A DNA stretch of 38,307 bases from Planctomycetota bacterium (GTDB lineage Bacteria > Planctomycetota > Phycisphaerae > Sedimentisphaerales > Anaerobacaceae): positions 1 through 38,307 of the forward strand of contig JADFMM010000025.1 of the NCBI GenBank assembly GCA_022563885.1, written 5' to 3'. The notes under the pieces were generated by a model that made no database searches, was not told the origin of the DNA, and saw only the letters and a list, made by a program, of their open reading frames with translations. This document shows positions 8,755-16,053 of the stretch, piece after piece. Numbering within the stretch: position 1 is the first letter of the stretch; every line of letters starts with the position of its first letter. A program made the position numbers and the translations under genes.

Positions 8755-10152
8755 ATGAAGACGTCCACTGAACGCAAGGCCTCCCTCATTCCCGACAATG
8801 TGTTGCTTGTTCTACTGGTCGTTCTCGTGCCCCGGTCTCTGCAGGCCGCCGAGTTGCCGAACATCGTCGTGTTCATCTCCGACGATTTGGGCCGGCTGGA
8901 GACATCGATTCACGGCTCGAAAGAGGTGCGGACCCCGACCATGGACAGGCTCGCTGCGGCCGGCATGACCTTTGACAACGCCTATGTGGCCTCGCCGAGT
9001 TGCTGTCCCAATCGCTATTCGTTGCTGACCGGCCTCATGCCGGCGCGGCACGGGGCCCACCCCAACCACAGCCAACCGAAGACGGGCACGCGTTTTCTCA
9101 TGCCCCTCTTGCAGGCCATGGGGTATCACATCGCCTCCTTCGGCAAGGTGGCCCACGGCCGGCGTGCCTTTGCGGGCTGTGACTACAACTCACCGCAAGC
9201 GCGAGAGATGTCCAAGCATGTGCGGGCTCACTTTGCAGACCAAGAGCGAGACGGACCCATTTGTCTCATGGTCGGTGACCGTCGCCCGCATGTGGCCTGG
9301 AGCAAGGAAAGCACCTATGATCCCCGGCGTGTGAGCCTGCCCTCTCATTTCATCGATACGCCGGAAACGCGCGAGCATTGGGCCCGCTACCTCACGGACA
9401 TTACCGGCATGGATGAAGAGCTGGGTCGGATCTACGACTTCGCCAAGAGACGATTCGGCGAGAACTTCATCTTCCTCTTCACCAGCGACCATGGAGGCCA
9501 ATGGCCCTTGGGCAAGTGGAATCTCTATGACTCCGGGACGCGTATCCCCCTTGTTGTCGTCTGGCCCGGCCATATCGTAGCGGGGCAGCGCACGGATGCC
9601 ATGGTGAGTTGGGTGGACATCCTGCCGACGCTCATCGACCTGGCGGGCGGCGATGCTCCCGGGGACATCGATGGTAAATCCTTCGCCCCCGTACTGCTGG
9701 GGAAGACAAAAGCGCACCGAGACAAGATTTTTACCACGCACACGGGGGACGGGGCGATGAATATTTTCCCCATCCGTAGCGTACGCATGGGCCAATACAA
9801 GTACATCCACAATCTACGGCCGGATGCCTGGCACACCAATCATTCCGACCGTCACCGAAAAGATGGCGCCGGCGCCTACTGGGATTCCTGGGACGAAGCC
9901 GCCAAATCCGACCCGCGCGCCGCTGCCATGGTCAAGCGCTACTACACTCGTCCGGAATTTGAACTGTTCGATTTGGACCGGGACCCCTTCGAACTCGACA
10001 ATCTGGCCGGGGACTCGGCTTACCAGAAGAAGCTTGCGAAACTGAGAAGCGCCCTGGCGAGCTGGACTACGTCCCAGGACGATGAGTTGCTCCCGCATAG
10101 AGATCCATACCTCACATCGGAACCTTTGCCCGACATGCGGCGTTCAAGATAA
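8755..10152 (+). CDS. Secreted formylglycine sulfatase (heparan-N-sulfatase-like group)
   Basis: A 465-residue arylsulfatase-superfamily enzyme exported by a Sec signal (VLLVLLVVLVPRSLQAAE). The start at 8755 has GGAGG eight bases upstream. Metal-binding aspartates lie in VFISDDLG. The sulfatase signature reads C83-C-P-N-R87-YSLL-TG, so C83 should be converted to formylglycine by a maturase encoded elsewhere. FGKVAHG, FTSDHGGQWPLGKWNLYD and the closing FELFDLDRDPFELDNLA are typical. The KWNLYDSGTRIPLVV segment resembles the sulfamidase-like branch (N-sulfoglucosamine sulfohydrolase), but substrate cannot be fixed from this. A DUF3179 lipoprotein gene follows after 67 bases. Confidence 0.88.
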   Translation: MKTSTERKASLIPDNVLLVLLVVLVPRSLQAAELPNIVVFISDDLGRLETSIHGSKEVRTPTMDRLAAAGMTFDNAYVASPSCCPNRYSLLTGLMPARHGAHPNHSQPKTGTRFLMPLLQAMGYHIASFGKVAHGRRAFAGCDYNSPQAREMSKHVRAHFADQERDGPICLMVGDRRPHVAWSKESTYDPRRVSLPSHFIDTPETREHWARYLTDITGMDEELGRIYDFAKRRFGENFIFLFTSDHGGQWPLGKWNLYDSGTRIPLVVVWPGHIVAGQRTDAMVSWVDILPTLIDLAGGDAPGDIDGKSFAPVLLGKTKAHRDKIFTTHTGDGAMNIFPIRSVRMGQYKYIHNLRPDAWHTNHSDRHRKDGAGAYWDSWDEAAKSDPRAAAMVKRYYTRPEFELFDLDRDPFELDNLAGDSAYQKKLAKLRSALASWTTSQDDELLPHRDPYLTSEPLPDMRRSR

Positions 10153-10219
10153 GGCAAGGGTGCGTCTCAACTGTTGGTTACACTCGACTGCTAACCTTGT
10201 CAGAAACCGGGAACGTCGC

Positions 10220-11098
10220 ATGAAACCCTTCATGGCCACGTCGTCACTGATTTTTCGCCAGCGGGCGGTCCTGTTGCTATCGGTCCTGTTGCTGGGGCTC
10301 ACCAGTGCCGGTTGTTCATCGAAGGACGATGGAAAGGAACATCGTGCGACGCGGAAGAGCCGAAAGTTCTTCAAGCAGGGGGACGCCACCTATCTCTGGG
10401 GTGGCGATGACCCGACTCAGCATTTTCGGGTGGACAACCTCATTCTCGATCCGAATCAGTTCCACTATCGGCTCGGAAGAGAATTTTTTTCCGCCCTCCT
10501 TGTCCCTGAGTTCACCTCGGCCGCCGAGACGGATCGCTGGTTGACCGACGGCAGTTTCGTGCTCGGACTGCAGGTGGGAGAGGAGGTCAAGGCCTACCCC
10601 CTCGACCTGCTCAGAGATCATGAGGTCGTGAACGACGTGGTCGGCGGCGAACCCATCTTTGCGGCCTATTGCGTGCTGGCCGACTTGGGGGCCATCTACC
10701 ATCGTCGCATCGACGGGCGGGTTCACACCTTCGCGTTGAGTGGCTACACCTACTACGATCCGCGGCTTTGGAACGGTCAAGATGGCTTCATCCTGTGGGA
10801 TCGAGAGACGGAGAGCCTCTGGTGGCCCCTGATAGGCAAGGCCGTCTCAGGGCCGCTCCTGCATACGCCGCTGAAGGTCTACAATCAACGTCGGTGGGCG
10901 CAGACGACCTGGGGCTCATGGAAGGCGAACCACCCCAATACCCTGGTGCTGGAACGGGGCCAGGATTTCGAGCGGCCCAAGACCTGGCCGGCCTATGAGA
11001 TCGAGACCCTCGCTACAAAAACCGAAGATAGAGAATCAGAGGTCGGCTTGGCACCACGGTGGGGTGAGAACACCGTGATTGAACCCGACTCCCCTTAG
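10220..11098 (+). CDS. DUF3179 lipoprotein
   Basis: A 292-residue DUF3179 protein. Start 10220 is chosen because it gives a lipoprotein signal ending in the lipobox LTSAGC; the frame is open back to 10082, but that part overlaps the sulfatase gene. ATG 10232 would also keep the lipobox. The family core is present: ILDPNQFHYRLGREFFSALL, DGSFVLGLQVGEEVKAYPLD, DHEVVNDVVGGEPIFAAYC, FALSG and WDRETESLWWPLIGKAVSG. The usual YCPLCG motif has become YCVLAD, keeping the first cysteine (C151) but not the second. DUF3179 function is unknown. It sits between two sulfatase genes and probably shares a transcript with the first. Confidence 0.85.
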   Translation: MKPFMATSSLIFRQRAVLLLSVLLLGLTSAGCSSKDDGKEHRATRKSRKFFKQGDATYLWGGDDPTQHFRVDNLILDPNQFHYRLGREFFSALLVPEFTSAAETDRWLTDGSFVLGLQVGEEVKAYPLDLLRDHEVVNDVVGGEPIFAAYCVLADLGAIYHRRIDGRVHTFALSGYTYYDPRLWNGQDGFILWDRETESLWWPLIGKAVSGPLLHTPLKVYNQRRWAQTTWGSWKANHPNTLVLERGQDFERPKTWPAYEIETLATKTEDRESEVGLAPRWGENTVIEPDSP

Positions 11099-11292
11099 CG
11101 TTGGGGCAAGACAAGAACGCCTTAGTTAGGTAGTCCGCCACTGATCACTGATAGTTGTTTGGCCCTTGCACGGCCCGCTTCCATGGGTTAACCTTCCGGG
11201 CATGGCTTGCTCCCATCAGATTCTTTATCTCGGTCAAGAGGCCAATCTCCCCTTCAAGCCTCGGCCATCAAATTCAAAAGAGAAAGGCTAAG

Positions 11293-12699
11293 ATGGACAA
11301 ACCACGATTTTACCCAATGGCGTGTGTCTGTGTGGCGGCCTGTTGGGCATGTGGTAGCCTGCTGGCTCAATCGGACGCTTCGGGCAGTCGCAGCCCAGAG
11401 ACGCCGCCGAATATCATCATTGTCTTCGCCGACGATCAGGGATATCAGGATCTCGGTTGCTTCGGTTCGCCGAATATCAAGACGCCCAACATCGATCGAC
11501 TGGCTCGCGAGGGGATGCGCTTCACCAGTTTTTACTCGGCCTATTGCGTCTGCTCGGCCTCGCGCGCCGCGCTGATGACAGGATGCTATCAGCCCCGCCT
11601 CAACATGCCGGGCGTCCTCGGACCGCGGTCGAAGGTGGGCCTGCATCCCGATGAGGTGACCATCGCCGATCTGCTCAAGACCAAGGGCTACGCGACTATG
11701 TGCATCGGCAAGTGGCACCTGGGGGACAAGCCGGAAACGCTGCCCACGGCCCAGGGATTCGATCACTATTTCGGCTTGCCCTACAGCAATGACATGGCCC
11801 GCATCAAGGGCTGGGGCAACGGCCCCAAGGATCTCGACAAGATCTGGGCATTGAAGAAATGGGATGTCTACAAGAATGAACTCTACCGGGATGCCACTGT
11901 CGTGGAAGCGCCGGTCAATCAGGTGACTCTGACCGATCGTTATACGGAAGAGGCCGTCCAATTCATACTGAAGAACCGCGACAAACCCTTCTTCCTCTAC
12001 TTCCCGCAGACCATGGTCCATGTGCCGCTCTTTGTCTCGGACGATCGCTATGATCCGGACCCCAACCAGGCCTACCGCCTGACCATGGAACATGTCGATT
12101 GGTCCGTCGGTCAGATACTGGAGACGCTTGATGACCTGAATCTCGCCGACAACACCTGGATCGTCTACACCTCGGACAACGGTCCCTGGTTGAGCAAGAA
12201 ACACCATGGAGGCAGCGCCTTGCCTCTGCGTGCGGGCAAAGGAACGACCTACGATGGTGGGATGCGGGTGCCGAGTGTCATGCGTTGGCCCCAACGAATC
12301 CCGGCCGGCGCCACCTGCGACGAGGTAGCCAGCACGATCGATCTATTGCCGACCATCGCATCGATCGTCGGGGCGGCATTGCCCGACCATCCCATTGATG
12401 GCCTGGATATTGGAGCGCTGCTCAGTGATCCGACCCAACCCTCCCCGCACAGAGAAGCCGGTTTCTTCTACTACAAGAACAACAAGGTGGAAGCCGTTCG
12501 CCAGGGCAAGTGGAAGCTTCGCGTCGCGAGCAAAGAAGGAGTGGAACTCTACGACCTCGATGCAGACATCGGCGAGGCCATTAACCTGGCTGAGTCGCAC
12601 CCTGCGACGGTCGAAGAGCTTCGGGCACTGATTGCCCGCTATGATGCGGATCTAAAGGCCAATACTCGGCCGGTGTGGCGGGCGGCCAAACGGCAGTAA
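11293..12699 (+). CDS. Secreted arylsulfatase
   Basis: A 468-residue formylglycine sulfatase. ATG 11293 follows an AAAGG box and opens a signal peptide (ACVCVAACWACGSLLAQ); the extension to 11155 is not signal-like. The metal site is in IIVFADDQGYQDLGCFG. The activation motif reads C87-S-A-S-R91-AALM-TG, so the middle residue is alanine rather than proline, an allowed variant. GKWHLGD, YTSDNGPW, HHGGSALPLRAGKGTTYDG and the C-terminal KLRVASKEGVELYDLDADI match the arylsulfatase A / GALNS-like branch common in PVC bacteria. Likely substrates are sulfated polysaccharides. It differs clearly in branch from the sulfatase at 8.7 kb, so the two probably act on different sulfate positions. Confidence 0.9.
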   Translation: MDKPRFYPMACVCVAACWACGSLLAQSDASGSRSPETPPNIIIVFADDQGYQDLGCFGSPNIKTPNIDRLAREGMRFTSFYSAYCVCSASRAALMTGCYQPRLNMPGVLGPRSKVGLHPDEVTIADLLKTKGYATMCIGKWHLGDKPETLPTAQGFDHYFGLPYSNDMARIKGWGNGPKDLDKIWALKKWDVYKNELYRDATVVEAPVNQVTLTDRYTEEAVQFILKNRDKPFFLYFPQTMVHVPLFVSDDRYDPDPNQAYRLTMEHVDWSVGQILETLDDLNLADNTWIVYTSDNGPWLSKKHHGGSALPLRAGKGTTYDGGMRVPSVMRWPQRIPAGATCDEVASTIDLLPTIASIVGAALPDHPIDGLDIGALLSDPTQPSPHREAGFFYYKNNKVEAVRQGKWKLRVASKEGVELYDLDADIGEAINLAESHPATVEELRALIARYDADLKANTRPVWRAAKRQ

Positions 12700-12760
12700 T
12701 CAGTCACTTCAATAATCAGTAATCAGTGACTTCCGCCCCCGAATACTGACTACTGATGAC
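12697..12760. repeat. ATCAGT-word intergenic repeat
   Basis: At least four ATCAGT/ACTGAT words, partly as direct repeats of AATCAGTxACTTC, start within the sulfatase stop codon. Related words follow other stops in this window (11141-11152, 31835-31870, 38203-38208). There is no dyad strong enough for an intrinsic terminator. Confidence 0.5.
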
Positions 12761-13037
12761 TTTAAGTCAATGTTAATGAAGGAGTTATGTGGGGATGTTA
12801 TTTGCACGCCACGAGCAACGAAACGCCAGGTCGTCTATATTTGGCTTCATGGATGATTGGGTGCCGCGGTTTTGGGCCGCCACCCGCCGCACTTTTACTC
12901 CGCCCTTCACAAATTACCCAGAAAGGACACATTCTCGGAACCTTCGCTCTTCTCACTACGTTCCTGATGGCATCAACTATCGTAGATGGTCTAGAGTATA
13001 CATGGTCAATAAAAGCGCCTAACCAACGGAGTATGCT
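12700..13037. other. Intergenic region with ATCAGT repeat and a doubtful small ORF
   Basis: Right after the sulfatase stop, 12697-12760 holds repeated ATCAGT words: AATCAGTCACTTC, then TAATCAGTAATCAGTGACTTC, then TACTGACTACTGATGAC. After it, an AAGGAG box (12779-12784) precedes ATG 12795, which opens a 75-codon frame ending at 13022 (MLFARHEQRNARSS...). I recognise no family and it has no signal peptide. An overlapping frame starting at ATG 12787 is equally anonymous. GGAG at 13028-13031 belongs to the DUF3179 gene that follows. Confidence 0.4.
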
Positions 13038-14141
13038 ATGGTTGCCCATCCTCGTTGCTTGACCCTATTGATCGTTTCCCTTGTGCTTCCTGTCTATGCT
13101 CAGGAGGGAGGAGATGCATCGGAACCGACCGAGTTTTCTGTGAATTGTCGCAATTATTTCACCTACGGACAGTTCGACGCGGCTGTTATTAGCGGAGGTC
13201 CACCGCCAGATGGGATTCCTCCAATTGAGCAACCGGGTTACGAAAGCGTTGCCGATGCGAGCGTCTGGCTGGATCCGGAGGATCGGGTATTCGTCGTTGA
13301 ACTCTCAGGTGAGGTGTTGATCATTCCGCAACCCATTATGGTGCGTCACGAAATCGTAAACGGGTCATTCAACGGACGTCCCGGGTCTTTTACCTACTGT
13401 CCCTTGGCCGGGGTAGCCATCGGCTATTACACCGATTTTAGCGACCCCAACACCACCTTTGGCACCTCAGGTAGCCTACTCAATGGGGACCTGGTCATGT
13501 ATGACCGACAATCCTCAAGTTACTGGCCGCAGATCCTCGGTGAGGCAATCAATGGCGATTATCGCGGCGCCAAGCTTGAAGCCTTCCCGGTATACTGGGC
13601 GCAATGGGCACAGGCCGAAGCCGCCTATCCGGATGCCACAGTCCTATCACGTGATTCCGGATTTTCCTCCACGTACAGCTTTGATCCCTATGGCGACTAT
13701 ATCGACGAGAGGGGACACTATTTTAATGAGAGAACCTGGCCGGCGATTATGAATACGGATGATCGTCTCCACCCCAAGCGCCCGGTGATCGGCATCAAAA
13801 CCTCCTGTGGCCGAGCAGCGATCGTCAAGGATCATTTAGGACCTGCGCGACCGGTCTTAAACATAGACGTGGCCAATGCCCCCGTCGTCGCTTTCTATGA
13901 TGCTGCCCTGGGCACAGTGCGCACATTTTCACGCATCCATGGCGATACAGTCTTAGAGTTTGCGCAGAATAATGGCAAAACCGTGGATCAAAACACCGGC
14001 ACCGTGTGGAATCACAAAGGGCAAGCCATTTCCGGCCAATGGAGCGGCGCACAACTAAAGCCGACTGAATCCATGGAGTCCTTTTGGTTTGCCTGGATCG
14101 CCTTCTACCCGGATTCGCTGTTGATAGGGGCCCCAAATTGA
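13038..14141 (+). CDS. DUF3179 protein, secreted
   Basis: A 367-residue protein with GGAG seven to ten bases before ATG 13038 and a Sec signal (CLTLLIVSLVLPVYAQE). The DUF3179 core is more canonical than in the 10.2-kb copy: VADASVWLDPEDRVFVVELSG, VRHEIVNGSFNGRPGSFTYC, GDLVMYDRQSSSYWPQILGEA and YPDATVLSRDSGF. The YCPLAG motif keeps the first cysteine (C121) and lacks the second. Unlike the other copy it has no lipobox, so it should be released to the periplasm or outside. It also has a long insert and a C-terminal extension (about residues 240-367). Function is unknown. It is a clear relative, but not a recent duplicate, of the 10.2-kb protein. Confidence 0.85.
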   Translation: MVAHPRCLTLLIVSLVLPVYAQEGGDASEPTEFSVNCRNYFTYGQFDAAVISGGPPPDGIPPIEQPGYESVADASVWLDPEDRVFVVELSGEVLIIPQPIMVRHEIVNGSFNGRPGSFTYCPLAGVAIGYYTDFSDPNTTFGTSGSLLNGDLVMYDRQSSSYWPQILGEAINGDYRGAKLEAFPVYWAQWAQAEAAYPDATVLSRDSGFSSTYSFDPYGDYIDERGHYFNERTWPAIMNTDDRLHPKRPVIGIKTSCGRAAIVKDHLGPARPVLNIDVANAPVVAFYDAALGTVRTFSRIHGDTVLEFAQNNGKTVDQNTGTVWNHKGQAISGQWSGAQLKPTESMESFWFAWIAFYPDSLLIGAPN

Positions 14142-14247
14142 GGTCTGTCTCGGCTCCCTCCTCTTGGTAACCATAGGTGGGAATAACGGGAACGATTGGA
14201 ACCATAGGGGTCGGTTAAGAGTTTTCATTAAATGGGGAGACATCAAG

Positions 14248-15198
14248 ATGACACGCAGAGCCTTCACGTTAGTTGAATTATTGGTGGTGATCGCCATAAT
14301 CGCGTTGCTAATGGGGCTTCTGATGCCTGCCCTTTCGCGGACGCGTCAGATGGCGTACCGGATGACCTGTGGTACGAACCTAGCGGGCATCGGTAAGGCG
14401 ATGATGGTCTATGCTCACGAAAACGACACCAAGTTGCCCAAGGCGGGGGGACGATCAAATAAATGGGCTGAGTCTATTGCTGATTGGCAGGCCCCGCGAC
14501 GAAAACAGGCCTATGGTCTGAATGGCGAAAAAGGTGGGCAGGGGGTCACGGTGTCCTCGAGTCTGTATCTGCTGGTTAAGTTTAGTGAGGTGACGCCCGG
14601 GCAATTCAACTGCAAAGGCGATGTTGACGTCCGCGAGTTCAAGCTGGCTAACGCCACGGACGTGAAACCGGACCTGAAGCTGACCCAGGCCTGGGACTTT
14701 GGGCCGATGGTGGACGATCAAGAGAATCCTGCCTCCTATGTAAGCTATTCCTACCACGCCCCGTTTGGTCGACACGCCCTCAGCACTGGCCGCGTACCCA
14801 CTATGGCGGTGGCGGGCGATCTGAACCCCTGGCTCATGGAGGGCAGACAGACTGTGGAAGGAAGAACCTGGGGTGATTTCATCCCCGACGAGGGTGACAA
14901 GTATCTCGCCGAGGGCGGTACCGATTTGACCGCACGCATAGGCAACGCGGAGTTACACCGGGGCAGAGGGTCGAACATCCTTTTCTTGGACAGTCACGTT
15001 TCCTTTGAGAAGCGCCCGTGGGTGGGGACGGACCAGGACAATGTCTATACCTTCTCCAGTGGCACGGAGGGGGACTACCGCGGCTTGGTGCCGGATCTAG
15101 TTGACTACCAGGATAGGTTCCTGAAGAGCGATAGAGACTCCTGCTTAATGCAGGATAGTCGCGGACGCAGCTGTGCGGGCGGGCTTTGTTCTTTTTGA
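14248..15198 (+). CDS. Prepilin-type (pseudopilin-like) protein
   Basis: A 316-residue protein. The start at 14248 follows GGGGAG at 14234-14239; upstream in-frame codons are not prepilin-like. The N-terminus MTRRAFTLVELLVVIAIIA is a textbook prepilin peptidase signal. It continues with LLMPALSRTRQMAYRMTCGTNL and GKAMMVYAHENDTKLP, as in planctomycete pseudopilin-like paralogs. Near the C-terminus HRGRGSNILFLDSHVSF is a variant of the usual H-x9-DG block, with DS in place of DG. The last residues carry three cysteines (DSCLMQ...RSCAGGLCSF), which is unusual for the group. It belongs to the same family as the reverse-strand protein at 7.5-8.4 kb. Confidence 0.85.
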   Translation: MTRRAFTLVELLVVIAIIALLMGLLMPALSRTRQMAYRMTCGTNLAGIGKAMMVYAHENDTKLPKAGGRSNKWAESIADWQAPRRKQAYGLNGEKGGQGVTVSSSLYLLVKFSEVTPGQFNCKGDVDVREFKLANATDVKPDLKLTQAWDFGPMVDDQENPASYVSYSYHAPFGRHALSTGRVPTMAVAGDLNPWLMEGRQTVEGRTWGDFIPDEGDKYLAEGGTDLTARIGNAELHRGRGSNILFLDSHVSFEKRPWVGTDQDNVYTFSSGTEGDYRGLVPDLVDYQDRFLKSDRDSCLMQDSRGRSCAGGLCSF

Positions 15199-16053
15199 CC
15201 GTCGAAGCAGATATCGGGAGGGAAATACGAAGGGAAGTATAGGGGAAGTATAGGCGTCGACCCTTAAGAACTAAGTTCTCTGTGTGCCTTGAGTTCTGGC
15301 TGGGCTAGCGTAAGCAAAGAACTTAGATCTTAAGGGCTGGCGCCAGCGATCCGGTGGCCCCAGCGATCCGGCCATCGACGCGATGAGGAACTCAGAGATG
15401 CGAAAGAGGCGGCCAAGGACTGGGCGTAGGCGAGTCGTGTCCTCTGCCGACCGAACAACGGCCCGTACCCATAGCCTCGCGGCGTTCCGCTTATGGCCGG
15501 GTCTTGTCTTTCCGGCCATGAACAGGCGAAAACTGTGGTTGAGGATTGTGAAGTTGCTATAGCGCTGCTCCTCGAGCAGTAGCTCGACGTTAAGCGTCGC
15601 ATCGCCTGACCTTGGCCATCCTCATGATGTCGGCGGGCAGCGATGAAAAAAAGAATTCCGACCAGGCGATGCTATCCATTGCTTTTGCTGCTCAAGCACA
15701 ATGGATTCGGAAACTGGGATGGTCCCCGCTCGCTAGTGGGATCATAGGTTCTGAGAGCCCAGTGCAATCGTACCGGAGCCTTTCTCTCCTGCGTTACTTC
15801 TGTATTCTGCTCGCTTAAGGGACAGTCCCAGGGCTGATTCTACGCATGCTACTTCTAATGCTAGCGTCGCGAGGACCATGTATTCAACGGACAACGTCTT
15901 GGGGTGCGCGCCGTCCAGTCCGAGGAAAACGCCGTGAGCATGGCGCCTCTGTCTTGAATTATACGCTCAGTCCACTGGACCTCGCCCCCATTCCTTGCCA
16001 TAATGAGCGGAACCGCTAGACAACGTTTCGGACTACTAAATCTGGGGACCATC
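15199..16053. other. 855-base gene-poor region
   Basis: No gene can be supported on either strand; the short frames present have stops, no binding sites and no recognisable domain. Visible structure includes a tandem GGGAAGTATA pair at about 15232-15252, the strong inverted repeat at 15261-15336, and a duplicated CAGCGATCCGG word around 15346-15370. A short frame fragment encoding EELRDAKEAAKDWA before a stop (about 15385-15429), and another encoding AKTVVEDCEVAIALLLEQ, suggest decayed coding DNA, but I cannot assign a family. The region separates the sulfatase/DUF3179 block from the cytochrome block. Confidence 0.45.
15261..15336. repeat. 19-base inverted repeat with 38-base loop
   Basis: Positions 15261-15279 (CCCTTAAGAACTAAGTTCT) and 15318-15336 are complementary at 18 of 19 bases. 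The left arm also contains a smaller palindrome, AGAACTAAGTTCT. It starts 62 bases after the stop of the prepilin-like gene. There is no T-run after the right arm, so it is not a standard intrinsic terminator. It could be a miniature element end, a protein-binding site or an RNA hairpin. Confidence 0.7.

Noticed and set aside
11254-12294. 346-codon reverse-strand open frame
   Set aside because: It is opposite the second sulfatase, whose motifs are unmistakable; the reverse frame matches no family.
15271-15602. Reverse frames of 80-90 codons in the gene-poor region
   Set aside because: Serine/arginine-rich low-complexity translations with no start context; they overlap each other in different frames.
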